64,000 nt of DNA from Pandoraea sp. PE-S2T-3 (GTDB taxonomy: Bacteria > Pseudomonadota > Gammaproteobacteria > Burkholderiales > Burkholderiaceae), in contig NZ_NGUQ01000035.1 of the NCBI RefSeq assembly GCF_002179965.1, positions 62,001 through 126,000 on the forward strand, given 5' to 3'. This document shows positions 10,074 to 18,531 of this stretch, piece by piece. Under the pieces are notes generated by a model that saw only the letters and a list, made by a program, of their open reading frames with translations, was not told the origin of the DNA and ran no database searches. Position 1 is the first letter of the stretch; each line of letters begins with the position of its first letter. Both the position numbers and the translations under genes were made by a program.

Positions 10074-10592
10074 TTATTTCTTCTTCGGCGCGATGACCAT
10101 GATCATCTGACGGCCTTCCATCTTCGGCATCTGTTCCGGCTGACCGAACTCTTCGAGATCGGACTTCAGACGTTCCAGCATACGAGCACCGATTTCCTGG
10201 TGAGCCATCTCACGGCCGCGGAAACGCAGCGTGATCTTGGTCTTATCGCCGTCTTCGAGGAACCGCTTCAGATTGCGCAACTTGACGTTGTAGTCGCCGT
10301 CGTCAGTGCCAGGCCGGAATTTGACTTCCTTGATCTGGACAATCTTCTGCTTCAGCTTGTTCTCGTGCGCCTTCTTCTGTTCCGAATACTTGAACTTGCC
10401 GTAGTCCATCAGACGGCACACCGGCGGCTGCGCCGTCGGTGCGATTTCCACCAGATCGACATCAGCCTCTTCGGACAGACGGAAAGCTTCGGCCAGTTTC
10501 ATGATGCCGAGAGCCTCGCCATCAACGCCAGTTAGACGCACTTCAGGCGCGGTGATTTCGCCATTAATGCGATGCGACTTATCGGTAGCGAT
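10074..10592 (-). CDS. infC: Translation initiation factor IF-3, with an ATC start codon
   Basis: A 172-residue factor that monitors start-codon pairing on the 30S subunit. The frame runs upstream without an ATG, GTG or TTG that would give a full N-terminus. The canonical bacterial N-terminus ([19 protein letters not shown]) is encoded and begins at an ATC codon at 10592. A GAGGAA Shine-Dalgarno lies about 8 nt upstream. A GTG at 10541 would remove 17 conserved residues. A rare AUU/AUC start is the known basis of IF-3 autoregulation in enterobacteria. The gene lies 52 nt behind thrS. Confidence 0.95.
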   Translation of the reverse strand: MATDKSHRINGEITAPEVRLTGVDGEALGIMKLAEAFRLSEEADVDLVEIAPTAQPPVCRLMDYGKFKYSEQKKAHENKLKQKIVQIKEVKFRPGTDDGDYNVKLRNLKRFLEDGDKTKITLRFRGREMAHQEIGARMLERLKSDLEEFGQPEQMPKMEGRQMIMVIAPKKK

Positions 10593-10644
10593 GTTGCTAT
10601 TCCTCGAAAAAAGTCAAAAATTTAGCCGCGCTGTCCGACAGGCG

Positions 10645-12552
10645 TTATTGGAACGATGCGCATTCTTGCGCAAGACGTTCGATGAGCGCGTCAACGGGCA
10701 TCACACCCAGATCCACGCCGCCACGGGCACGCACGGCTACCGTATTCGCCTCTTGCTCTTTGTCCCCCACTACCACGAGATAGGGAACTTTCTGCAACGA
10801 GTGCTCGCGTATTTTATAGCTAATTTTCTCGTTGCGCAAATCGGCCCGAGCCCTAAGCCCTTGTTCTTGCAACTTTTTCGTCACTTCGAGTGCGTAATCG
10901 GCCGTTTTTTCGGACACATTCATCACGATCAGCTGCTCCGGCGCCAGCCAGGCGGGCATTGCACCAGCATGGTGCTCGATCAAAATACCGATGAACCGCT
11001 CTAACGAACCCAGAATGGCGCGGTGAAGCATGACCGGACGCTTGCGGCTGTTGTCTTCCGCCACGTACTCGGCGTCCAGGCGCTCCGGCATCGAGAAATC
11101 GACCTGCATCGTGCCGCACTGCCACTGACGGCCCAGTGCGTCCTTGAGCGTGTACTCGATCTTCGGGCCGTAGAACGCACCATCGCCCTCGGCGATCACG
11201 AATTCGCAGCCCGAACGGCGCAGCGATTCCATCAGCGCGAATTCGGCCTTATCCCAGTTTTCGTCGGAACCGACACGATGCTCAGGGCGCGTCGCGACCT
11301 TGTAGATCATGTCCGAGAAGCCGAAATCCTTGTACACCGCGTGCAACAAGGCCGTGTAGTTCACGCACTCGTCGAGAATCTGGTCTTCCGTACAGAAGAT
11401 GTGACCGTCGTCCTGCGTGAAGCCGCGCACGCGCATCAGGCCGTGCAAGCCACCCGACGGCTCGTTGCGGTGGCACTGACCGAATTCACCGTAGCGCAGC
11501 GGCAGATCGCGATAGCTATGCAGCGACGAGTTGAAAATCAGCACATGGCCCGGACAGTTCATCGGCTTGAGCGCGTAAGAGCGGTTCTCCGATTCCGTCG
11601 TGAACATGTTGTCTTTGTAGTTCTGCCAGTGGCCCGACTTCTCCCACAGCGAGCGGTCGAGAATCTGCGGACCCTTCACTTCCTGGTAACCGTTGTTGCG
11701 GTAGACGCGGCGCATGTATTGCTCGATCTGCTGCCAAAGCGTCCAGCCCTTCGGGTGCCAGAACACCAGACCCGGCGCCTCTTCCTGCATGTGGTAGAGG
11801 TCCAGCGCCTTGCCGAGCTTGCGGTGATCGCGCTTTTCGGCCTCTTCCAGCATGTGCAGGTACGCTTCCTGATCTTCCTTCTTCGTCCAGGCCGTACCGT
11901 AGATGCGCTGCAACTGCTCGTTCTTCGCGTCGCCGCGCCAGTAGGCGCCGGCCACCTTCATCAGCTTGAAGACTTTGAGCTTGCCCGTGGACGGCACGTG
12001 CGGACCGCGGCAAAGATCGACGAACTTGCCTTCGCGGTACAGGCCGATTTCGTCCGTCGCGGGAATCGATTCGATGATCTCGGCCTTGTACTTCTCGCCC
12101 ATCGACAGGAACAGACGCACGGCGTCGTCACGCGAGAGCACTTCGCGCGTGACCGGCTCGTCCTTCTTGGCGAGCTCGTGCATCTTCTTCTCGATGGCTT
12201 CCAGATCTTCCGGCGTGAAGGGGCGGTGGAAGGCGAAGTCGTAGTAGAAGCCGTTCTCGATGACCGGGCCGATCGTGACCTGCGCCTCGGGGAACAACTC
12301 CTTCACGGCATATGCCAGCAAGTGAGCCGTCGAGTGACGAATGACATCGAGACCGTCGGCGTCCTTGTCCGTGACGATTGCCAGGTTGACGTCGCGATCG
12401 ATCAGATAGGACGTATCGACGAGCGTACCGTCGACGCGGCCGGCGAGAGCCGCCTTGGCCAGACCCGTGCCGATCGAGCCGGCCACCTGGGCCACCGTCA
12501 GCGGGGCTTCGTACTGGCGTTGCGAACCATCAGGCAAACGTACCGAAATCAT
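10645..12552 (-). CDS. thrS: Threonyl-tRNA synthetase
   Basis: A 635-residue class II synthetase. Domains: TGS (about 1-62), the tRNA-editing SAD domain (about 65-225, with the H-S-T-A-H-L editing motif), the catalytic core (about 245-535, with MNCPGH carrying the zinc cysteine) and the C-terminal anticodon-binding domain (about 540-635). The ATG at 12552 has GGGAG 6 nt upstream. A Thr-codon-containing mini-frame and an intrinsic terminator lie between this gene and tRNA-Val, pointing to control by transcription attenuation. Confidence 0.98.
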   Translation of the reverse strand: MISVRLPDGSQRQYEAPLTVAQVAGSIGTGLAKAALAGRVDGTLVDTSYLIDRDVNLAIVTDKDADGLDVIRHSTAHLLAYAVKELFPEAQVTIGPVIENGFYYDFAFHRPFTPEDLEAIEKKMHELAKKDEPVTREVLSRDDAVRLFLSMGEKYKAEIIESIPATDEIGLYREGKFVDLCRGPHVPSTGKLKVFKLMKVAGAYWRGDAKNEQLQRIYGTAWTKKEDQEAYLHMLEEAEKRDHRKLGKALDLYHMQEEAPGLVFWHPKGWTLWQQIEQYMRRVYRNNGYQEVKGPQILDRSLWEKSGHWQNYKDNMFTTESENRSYALKPMNCPGHVLIFNSSLHSYRDLPLRYGEFGQCHRNEPSGGLHGLMRVRGFTQDDGHIFCTEDQILDECVNYTALLHAVYKDFGFSDMIYKVATRPEHRVGSDENWDKAEFALMESLRRSGCEFVIAEGDGAFYGPKIEYTLKDALGRQWQCGTMQVDFSMPERLDAEYVAEDNSRKRPVMLHRAILGSLERFIGILIEHHAGAMPAWLAPEQLIVMNVSEKTADYALEVTKKLQEQGLRARADLRNEKISYKIREHSLQKVPYLVVVGDKEQEANTVAVRARGGVDLGVMPVDALIERLAQECASFQ

Positions 12553-12607
12553 GTCGCACTCCCATGCGCTAAAACGTCACGCGCGGCCCACGCCACGCGG
12601 CAAAACC

Positions 12608-12643
12608 ACGAAAAAAAACGGCCTCGACTGTCGTCGAGGCCGT
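12608..12643 (-). terminator. Strong intrinsic terminator in the thrS leader
   Basis: On the minus strand an 11-bp perfect stem (ACGGCCTCGAC, 4-nt loop, GTCGAGGCCGT) is followed by eight T residues. It lies about 60 nt before the thrS ATG and about 40 nt after the stop of a 15-codon frame. It must end most transcripts from the tRNA-Val promoter unless it is prevented from folding. The 5' arm is also complementary to a segment at the stop codon of the mini-frame (12676-12682). Confidence 0.9.
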
Positions 12644-12675
12644 CTCTTCATTCCTTGCATCCAGACGAAAAACAC

Positions 12676-12682
12676 CCTCGAC
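12676..12682 (-). promoter_or_regulatory. Putative antiterminator arm of the thrS attenuator
   Basis: The minus-strand segment GTCGAGG begins with the last base of the mini-frame stop codon TAG. It is perfectly complementary to CCTCGAC in the 5' terminator arm (12633-12639). It can also pair with CGAC (12687-12690) just before it. These are the 1:2, 2:3 and 3:4 pairings expected in a classical amino-acid attenuator. Confidence 0.6.
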
Positions 12683-12729
12683 TAACGTCGTACCTTCACC
12701 ACTGTGAAAGTTCGGGCCGTTTTCAACAT
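12682..12729 (-). CDS. Candidate thrS leader peptide (15 aa, three Thr)
   Basis: The frame reads MLKTARTFTVVKVRR and stop, with Thr at codons 4, 7 and 9. GGAAG lies about 9 nt before the ATG. It is 63 nt downstream of tRNA-Val and upstream of the thrS terminator. A ribosome waiting for Thr-tRNA at codons 7-9 would leave the antiterminator arm at the stop codon free. A ribosome finishing at the stop would cover it. Three Val codons are also present, but Thr matches the downstream gene. Expression is inferred, not seen. Confidence 0.55.
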   Translation of the reverse strand: MLKTARTFTVVKVRR

Positions 12730-12792
12730 GAGTGTTTTCTTCCAGCGTCTGTGTCTGCGGGGTCTCGCGGACTGTAATGCTTCAAAATTCGT

Positions 12793-12869
12793 TGGTAGGC
12801 TCGATTGGACTCGAACCAACGACCCCCACCATGTCAAGGTGGTGCTCTAACCAGCTGAGCTACGAGCCT
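12793..12869 (-). tRNA. tRNA-Val(GAC)
   Basis: A 77-nt cloverleaf with an AGGCTCG/CGAGCCT acceptor stem and an encoded CCA end. The anticodon stem is CCACC/GGTGG around loop TTGACAT, giving anticodon GAC for Val GTC codons. The GGTTCGAGTCC T-arm is canonical. It lies directly upstream of the thrS leader and probably shares its transcript with it. Confidence 0.97.
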
Positions 12870-12885
12870 ATTGCAAGAGAACGAG

Positions 12886-12914
12886 ATTCTAGCAAGATTT
12901 CCGCACATCGCCAA
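12886..12914 (-). promoter_or_regulatory. Promoter of tRNA-Val and the thrS operon
   Basis: TTGGCG-N17-TAGAAT on the minus strand, ending 17 bp before the mature tRNA 5' end, so transcription should start about 10 nt upstream of it. No other good promoter is obvious between the tRNA and thrS. This one may therefore drive both. Confidence 0.7.
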
Positions 12915-13055
12915 GCGATTATTGTGCCTGATCACTAAAAACCGCGTCGGGTGGGGCTTTCCGGTGGCTTCCTTGCGCAGAAACCGCGCCACCGTTCAGC
13001 CTTGCCCACCCGGTTTTGTCCCGCTTTTGCCGTGCGTCCGTCTTGCTTTGCCCGT

Positions 13056-15365
13056 CTATCGCCGCCGGGACGACACGACTCCCGTCACCCCGGTGAGTTG
13101 CGCCAGTGCCCGCTGCAATTGACCGCCATCGCGCACTTCGACGGTGAATTGCATGAACGCCTGCGCCCCCTTCGACTGGGTGCTCACGCCCGTGACATTG
13201 AGCTTCTCGCGAGAAAACACTTCCGAGATGTCGCGCAGCAGCCCCTGACGGTCCGTCGCCTCGATCTGAATATCGACCGGATATGCCGCTACGCCACGGC
13301 CCTCGAGCACGTCGCCCGACCAAGCGGTCTGGATCACGCGCTCCGGCGCACGCGCCTTCATCGCCTGAAAACTCGTGCAGTCCTGCCGGTGGATCGACAC
13401 GCCTTTGCCACGCGTGACAAACCCCACGATCGGGTCAGGCGGCGCCGGACGGCAGCATTTGGCCAACTGCGTGAGCAAGGCGCCCACACCGACCACCAGC
13501 ACGCCGCTCTTCGCACCCTGCGCAACGCTCGTATCCAGACTCTTCTTGGCGACGAGCGTATCTTCGTCGCGCGGATCGGGCCCGGGCAGGTTGCCCGAGA
13601 GCGCCTGCTCGACGTGACGCAGACTGAACTCGTCCTTCGCCACCGACGCGTACAGGTCGTCCGGCGTCTTGAAGCCCAGCCGTGCCGCCAGCTCTTCCAG
13701 ATTGACCGACGTCTTGCCTTCGCGCTGCAACGTCTTGTCGATCAACGCGCGGCCGTGCGAAATCGTCTCTTCGAGATCGATCGTGTTGAACCATTGGCGC
13801 ACCTTCTGCCGCGCCCGGTGGCTCTGCAAATACCCCAACTGCGGATTGAGCCAGTCGCGCGACGGCCCACCCTGCTTGACCGTCACTATCTCGACCGTCT
13901 GGCCGTTTTGCAGTCCGGTGTTGAGCGGCACCATCGCGCCATCGACCCGTGCGCCGCGGCAGCGATGCCCCAGCTCGGAATGCAGGTGATACGCGAAGTC
14001 GATCGGCGTGGCGCCCTGCGGCAACGAAATTACGCGCGCTTGCGGCGTCAGGACATAGATGTGGTCGTCGATAGTCGCGCGCTTGAGCTGCTCCCAAGGC
14101 TGCGCGGCCCCTTCGGCGCCCACCGTGTCCGCAACATCGTCTTTCCACGCCAGCAACTGCCGCAACCACGCAATCTTCTCGTCGTAGGCGTCGCCTGCCG
14201 AAAACGCGCCGCCGTACCCGCGTTGCCCCGCTTCCTTGTAGCGCCAGTGCGCGGCGATGCCGTACTCGGCGAAGTGGTGCATCTCGTGCGTGCGGATCTG
14301 CACTTCGAACGCCCGGCCGTCGTCGCCGATGACCACGGTATGCAACGACTTGTAGCCGTTGGGCTTGGGCCGCGAGATGTAATCGTCGAACTCTTTCGGA
14401 ATGGGCTGCCACAGGTTGTGGACAATGCCCAGCACCGTGTAGCAATCCTTGATGTCGTCCACGATCACGCGAAACGCGCGCACGTCGTAAAGCTCGGCAA
14501 AGTCGACGGCCTTGCCGCGCATCTTCTTCCAGATGCTGAAGATGTGCTTCGGCCGGCCGGACACTTCGGCCTTGACGCCGGCACGCGCCAGCTCGTCCTG
14601 CAACCGCTCGATCGCCCCTTCGATGAAGGTCTGCCGCTCGACCCGCTTCTCTTCGAGCAACTTGGCGATCTGCTTGTACGTCACCGGCTCGAGAAAGCGG
14701 AACGCCAGGTCTTCCAGCTCCCACTTCAGTTGCCAGATCCCGAGACGGTTTGCCAGCGGCGCGTAGATTTCGAGGACTTCGTGGGGCATGTCCTCCGGCG
14801 GCGCCTTCTTCTGCGCGGCGTACCAGCGCAGCGATTGCAACCTGGACGCGAGCCGGATCATCACGACGCGAATATCCTGCGCGAACGCGAGCAGCATCTT
14901 GCGCAAGGCTTCTACCTGCGACTTGCGTTCATCGGAGGCATCGCGGTCGCGCCCGTCCGACGGCATGGCATGGGCTGCCAGCGAGCCCGCGCCCGAGAGA
15001 CGCTGCAATTTACGGACGTCGATGACCAGCGCAGAGACCTCTGCGCCGAACTTCTGCGTCAGTGTCGTTTGGGTATCGGAGAGAAATTCGCCCGCGCAAA
15101 AAAGCGCTGCGGCCTGATGCGTCGCCTCGTCCACGCGCAGCGTGTCGAGAATGGCGAGCATGCCACGCGCATGCGCCATGACAGGCTCGCCGGACGAGAG
15201 GACGTTCTCGCCGCACAGCACGCCGGCAAACGCGAGCGCGTCGTCGAGCGTCGCGGGCAATGATGTGGACGGCGATGCGTCGCCCACACCCGCCGCGGCA
15301 CTCGTCGGATTCTTGGAATTCGTCGAGTTCGGGGCAGCGGGCGTTGGCGCTTGATGTTGGGTCAT
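13056..15365 (-). CDS. relA: RelA-type (p)ppGpp synthetase
   Basis: A 769-residue RelA/SpoT homologue. The N-terminal HD region (about 55-150) is degenerate: where hydrolases have an HD-V-x-E-D segment this protein reads FCAGEF, so no hydrolase activity is expected. The synthetase domain (about 260-385) carries EFDD (325-328), the acidic signature of RelA rather than the basic RxKD of SpoT. TGS (about 430-495) and a C-terminal ACT domain (about 690-769) follow. It is thus the stringent-response synthetase. It lies 47 bp behind a RidA-family gene on the same strand, probably in one transcript. Confidence 0.95.
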   Translation of the reverse strand: MTQHQAPTPAAPNSTNSKNPTSAAAGVGDASPSTSLPATLDDALAFAGVLCGENVLSSGEPVMAHARGMLAILDTLRVDEATHQAAALFCAGEFLSDTQTTLTQKFGAEVSALVIDVRKLQRLSGAGSLAAHAMPSDGRDRDASDERKSQVEALRKMLLAFAQDIRVVMIRLASRLQSLRWYAAQKKAPPEDMPHEVLEIYAPLANRLGIWQLKWELEDLAFRFLEPVTYKQIAKLLEEKRVERQTFIEGAIERLQDELARAGVKAEVSGRPKHIFSIWKKMRGKAVDFAELYDVRAFRVIVDDIKDCYTVLGIVHNLWQPIPKEFDDYISRPKPNGYKSLHTVVIGDDGRAFEVQIRTHEMHHFAEYGIAAHWRYKEAGQRGYGGAFSAGDAYDEKIAWLRQLLAWKDDVADTVGAEGAAQPWEQLKRATIDDHIYVLTPQARVISLPQGATPIDFAYHLHSELGHRCRGARVDGAMVPLNTGLQNGQTVEIVTVKQGGPSRDWLNPQLGYLQSHRARQKVRQWFNTIDLEETISHGRALIDKTLQREGKTSVNLEELAARLGFKTPDDLYASVAKDEFSLRHVEQALSGNLPGPDPRDEDTLVAKKSLDTSVAQGAKSGVLVVGVGALLTQLAKCCRPAPPDPIVGFVTRGKGVSIHRQDCTSFQAMKARAPERVIQTAWSGDVLEGRGVAAYPVDIQIEATDRQGLLRDISEVFSREKLNVTGVSTQSKGAQAFMQFTVEVRDGGQLQRALAQLTGVTGVVSSRRR

Positions 15366-15412
15366 GTCGTTACACGGGGCACCGGGTGCCCCTCAGGGTA
15401 CGGATCGGGCAC

Positions 15413-15769
15413 TCAGCTTTCGCGCTGTGCGGCCACGATCACAATTTCAACGAGCATTGCGGGGTCGGCCAAAGCCGCCTCGACCGTCGCGCGCGGCGGC
15501 GCATTGCCGGCAGGCACCCAGTCATCCCACACCTGATTCATTTCACCGAAGTGCTTCATGTCGGAGATAAAAATCTGACACGACAGAATCAGGGTCTTGT
15601 CGCTGTTGGCCTCGGCGAGCAGGCGATCGATGTGGGCGAGTACCTGACGCGTCTGCCCCGCCATGTCTTGCGTGCGGTCGTCGGGCGTCTGGCCGGCCAG
15701 GTAGACGGTGCCGTTATGCACAGCCATATCCGACCAGCGCTTTTCGACGTAGAAACGTTGTACTGCCAT
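15413..15769 (-). CDS. RidA-family protein (YjgF/YER057c/UK114)
   Basis: A 118-residue small trimeric-type protein. RidA enzymes hydrolyse reactive enamine/imine intermediates made by PLP enzymes. The substrate-binding Arg is present in PPRATVEAALAD (near residue 95), and GTVYLAGQTPDD matches the N-terminal family signature. The length suits the subfamily found in Burkholderiales rather than archetypal RidA (about 128). Located immediately upstream of relA on the same strand. Confidence 0.88.
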   Translation of the reverse strand: MAVQRFYVEKRWSDMAVHNGTVYLAGQTPDDRTQDMAGQTRQVLAHIDRLLAEANSDKTLILSCQIFISDMKHFGEMNQVWDDWVPAGNAPPRATVEAALADPAMLVEIVIVAAQRES

Positions 15770-15837
15770 GATGTAAGACTCCTCGTATTCTTCTAAGACT
15801 TCGGACCCACCGCCGTCTGGTGCGCTTCGGCACCCCT

Positions 15838-16725
15838 TCAGTCGGCGTATCCGTCAAAAAACCGGCGTGCGATCTGAATCTGATCGTCATGCACGAAAGT
15901 GGGCGCGTGACCCACGCCGGGAATTTCTACGGCACGCGCATGTTGTGCGTGTGCCAGCATTTGTTCTAGCGTCGTACGCGAGAGCAGATCGGACTGCTCG
16001 CCACGCACGATCAACGTGCGGCCCGGGAATGCGGCGAGCGACGCCCAGAGTATCGCCTCACCGGCCGCAATCGCCTCTGCCGGGACCGCCGAAAATGCAG
16101 CACCGATCGCCGGATCGTAGCGCAGCACATAGCCATCGCCGTCCGCCTTCAGCAACGGCTCACTCAGCGTGCGCCACTCCTCTCGCGTGTGCGGCCCGAA
16201 CGACGACGAGATCGACCAGAGATAATCGACCGCTTCATCCATCGACGCGAATCGTTTCGGGATGCCGACGTACTGACCGATGCGCACGAGCGACGACGCA
16301 TCGATATGCGGCCCCACATCGTTGAGCACCATATTGCGAATGGGCGAGTCGGGCAAACCTGCCAGCCCCATGCCGATCAGTCCGCCCATCGACGTGCCGA
16401 ACCAGTCGACCGTCGCAACGCCAAGACGCGCAATCAGCGTGACCATGTCGGACGCGTACTGCGGCACGACGTAGCCCGCCGCGTTGCGCAACCAGTCCGA
16501 TTGACCGCGCCCGACGACATCGGGACATACAACACGATAGTCGTCGGCGAACGCGCGCGCCATCGCGTCAAAATCGCGACCGCAGCGCGTCAGCCCATGC
16601 ACGCACACCAACACGCGCGGGTTCTCGGGGTCACCCCACTCCGCATACGCCATGCGATGCAGACCGGAGGGGCTCAGACACTGAACGCTCGACAGACGTG
16701 GCACGTGGTTCGCATGGATCGGCAT
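15838..16725 (-). CDS. Alpha/beta-fold hydrolase
   Basis: A 295-residue protein with the alpha/beta-hydrolase layout: an HGLTRCGRDF oxyanion segment (near 42), VVGRGQSDW, nucleophile elbow GTSMGG (near 110) and a C-terminal GVGHAP histidine (near 270). No signal peptide. Substrate not predictable; related proteins are annotated as esterases or hydroxyalkanoate-type hydrolases, which would suit the PHB genes next door, but this is inference. A stretch of 10-bp phased repeats lies directly upstream of the start. Confidence 0.85.
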   Translation of the reverse strand: MPIHANHVPRLSSVQCLSPSGLHRMAYAEWGDPENPRVLVCVHGLTRCGRDFDAMARAFADDYRVVCPDVVGRGQSDWLRNAAGYVVPQYASDMVTLIARLGVATVDWFGTSMGGLIGMGLAGLPDSPIRNMVLNDVGPHIDASSLVRIGQYVGIPKRFASMDEAVDYLWSISSSFGPHTREEWRTLSEPLLKADGDGYVLRYDPAIGAAFSAVPAEAIAAGEAILWASLAAFPGRTLIVRGEQSDLLSRTTLEQMLAHAQHARAVEIPGVGHAPTFVHDDQIQIARRFFDGYAD

Positions 16726-16737
16726 GGCAGACTCATC

Positions 16738-16777
16738 GGATCGATGTGGATCGGTAGGGATCGTATAGATCGGTATT
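16738..16777. repeat. Four 10-bp phased repeats (GGATCGNTNN type)
   Basis: The units GGATCGATGT, GGATCGGTAG, GGATCGTATA and GATCGGTATT follow one another with a period of 10 bp. They start 13 bp upstream of the hydrolase start, inside the 180-bp divergent gap with 3-hydroxybutyrate dehydrogenase. GATC or GATCG recurs on the same helix face each turn. Confidence 0.7.
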
Positions 16778-16905
16778 CAGCCCGAATTCTACCGCGCTTG
16801 CCGCGAACCGTAAGCTAGAATGGGTCGACTCATGGGCCGCATATCGCGTCAGTCGCGGCGGCTCGCGGCAACTTTCACGCGCAATATGCCAACGGAGACG
16901 ACGTA

Positions 16906-17697
16906 ATGCTGAAAGGAAAGATCGCCCTCGTGACCGGCTCGACCAGCGGTATTGGCCTGGGGATGGCACAGGCGCTCGCGGCACAAGGGGCCACGCTGAT
17001 CGCGAACGGATTCGGTGACGCCGACGCTGCCCGCAAGGCCATTGCCGAGGCCGCCGCCAAGGCCGGCCACGCCGCCACGAAGGTCGGTTACCACGGTGCC
17101 GACATGAGCCGCGCCAGCGAGATCGAAGCGATGATGCAATACGCCGAAGCCGAATTCGGCGGCGTCGACATTCTCGTGAACAACGCCGGCATTCAGCATG
17201 TGGCCGAAGTTCAGGATTTTCCGACGGACAAATGGGACGCGATCATCGCGATCAATCTGACGTCGGCCTTTCACACCACGCGTCTCGCGCTGCCGACGAT
17301 GCGTGCGCGCAACTGGGGCCGCATCATCAACATCGCCTCGGTGCATGGTCTGGTCGGCTCGGCCGGCAAGTCGGCCTATGTTGCGGCGAAGCACGGCATC
17401 GTCGGTCTGACGAAGGTCACCGCGCTGGAGAATGCACAAAGCGGTGTAACGGCCAACGCCATTTGCCCGGGGTTCGTGCTCACACCCCTCGTGCAGAAGC
17501 AGATCGACGATCGCGCCGCGCGTGAACACCTGTCGAGCGACGACGCCAAACGCTCGTTGCTGGGCGAGAAGCAACCGTCGGGCGAGTTCGTCACGCCCGA
17601 TCAACTTGGCGCACTCGCCGTGTTTCTTTGCAGCGATGCCGGTGCGCAAGTGCGCGGCGTCGCGTGGAATATGGATGGCGGGTGGGTCGCTCAGTAA
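16906..17697 (+). CDS. 3-hydroxybutyrate dehydrogenase (SDR family)
   Basis: A 263-residue short-chain dehydrogenase that oxidises D-3-hydroxybutyrate to acetoacetate with NAD. The cofactor motif TGSTSGIG starts near residue 11, NNAG near 88, the catalytic Ser lies in INIASVHG (near 140) and the active-site pair in YVAAK (near 155). The sequence from VLTPLVQKQIDDRA to the C-terminus is typical of the PHB-degradation enzyme. It converges with the CoA-transferase genes, whose product would activate the acetoacetate formed here. Confidence 0.92.
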   Translation: MLKGKIALVTGSTSGIGLGMAQALAAQGATLIANGFGDADAARKAIAEAAAKAGHAATKVGYHGADMSRASEIEAMMQYAEAEFGGVDILVNNAGIQHVAEVQDFPTDKWDAIIAINLTSAFHTTRLALPTMRARNWGRIINIASVHGLVGSAGKSAYVAAKHGIVGLTKVTALENAQSGVTANAICPGFVLTPLVQKQIDDRAAREHLSSDDAKRSLLGEKQPSGEFVTPDQLGALAVFLCSDAGAQVRGVAWNMDGGWVAQ

Positions 17698-17755
17698 TCG
17701 CGATCTGAACAGCACCGGGCAGCACATGGCAGCACCGGAAACGGCGCGGCCAAAC

Positions 17756-17785
17756 AAAACGGGCGGGGATATCCCCGCCCGTTTT
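17756..17785. terminator. Bidirectional terminator, 30-bp perfect palindrome
   Basis: A fully symmetrical 30-bp sequence: AAAACGGGCGGGGAT followed by its exact complement. The stem is GC-rich and flanked by A4 and T4, so it can stop transcription from both sides. It sits between the convergent 3-hydroxybutyrate dehydrogenase and CoA-transferase genes. Confidence 0.85.
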
Positions 17786-17833
17786 GCCTTCCATCGACAA
17801 CCGGGTTCAACGGCCCGGCTGCCCTCAGCGCAT

Positions 17834-17866
17834 TAACGTTTCAGTAACGTTTCAGTAACGCTTCAG
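17834..17866. repeat. Three tandem 11-bp repeats after the CoA-transferase B stop codon
   Basis: TAACGTTTCAG occurs twice and TAACGCTTCAG once, head to tail, starting 4 bp beyond the stop codon of the beta subunit gene. No function is evident. The period matches about one helical turn. Confidence 0.8.
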
Positions 17867-17869
17867 CCC

Positions 17870-18508
17870 TCAGACAGCGCTCGTATCGAGCGGTGCGCCG
17901 GTCTTCTGCGAAATTTCTTCCTTCGTCACGCCCGTTGCCAGCTCGACGACCTTGAGGCCGTCCGGCGTCACGTCGATCACACCGAGGTCGGTGATGATGC
18001 GATTGACCACGCCCACGCCTGTGAGCGGCAGATCGCACGCCTTCAGAATCTTGTGCGCGTCGCCCTTGGCCACGTGTTCCATGAGCACGATCACACGGCC
18101 GACACCGGCCACGAGATCCATCGCGCCGCCCATGCCCTTGATCATCTTGCCCGGAATCATCCAGTTCGCCAGATCGCCCTTCTCGCTGACCTGCATCGCC
18201 CCGAGGATTGCCAGATTGATGTGACCGCCGCGAATCATCGCGAACGAGTCGGCCGACGAGAAGATCGACGACCCCGCCAGCGTCGTCACCGTCTGCTTGC
18301 CGGCGTTGATCATGTCGGCGTCAACTTCGTCTTCGGTCGGGAACGGGCCGATGCCCAGCAGGCCGTTTTCCGATTGCAGCCAGACTTCCATGCCGTCCGG
18401 CACATGGTTGGCCACCAACGTCGGCAAGCCGATGCCGAGGTTCACGTAAAAGCCGTCTTCAAGCTCACGCGCAGCGCGCGCCGCCATTTCATCACGATTC
18501 CATGCCAT
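17870..18508 (-). CDS. scoB: 3-oxoacid CoA-transferase subunit B
   Basis: A 212-residue beta subunit of succinyl-CoA:acetoacetate CoA-transferase. The catalytic glutamate lies in the SENG motif ([12 protein letters not shown], near residue 50), and [15 protein letters not shown] is conserved. Its partner gene lies 23 bp upstream on the same strand, so the two are co-transcribed. The enzyme moves CoA from succinyl-CoA to acetoacetate for entry into central metabolism. Confidence 0.94.
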   Translation of the reverse strand: MAWNRDEMAARAARELEDGFYVNLGIGLPTLVANHVPDGMEVWLQSENGLLGIGPFPTEDEVDADMINAGKQTVTTLAGSSIFSSADSFAMIRGGHINLAILGAMQVSEKGDLANWMIPGKMIKGMGGAMDLVAGVGRVIVLMEHVAKGDAHKILKACDLPLTGVGVVNRIITDLGVIDVTPDGLKVVELATGVTKEEISQKTGAPLDTSAV

Positions 18509-18531
18509 GGTTATCTCCTTGATCCCGGCGC

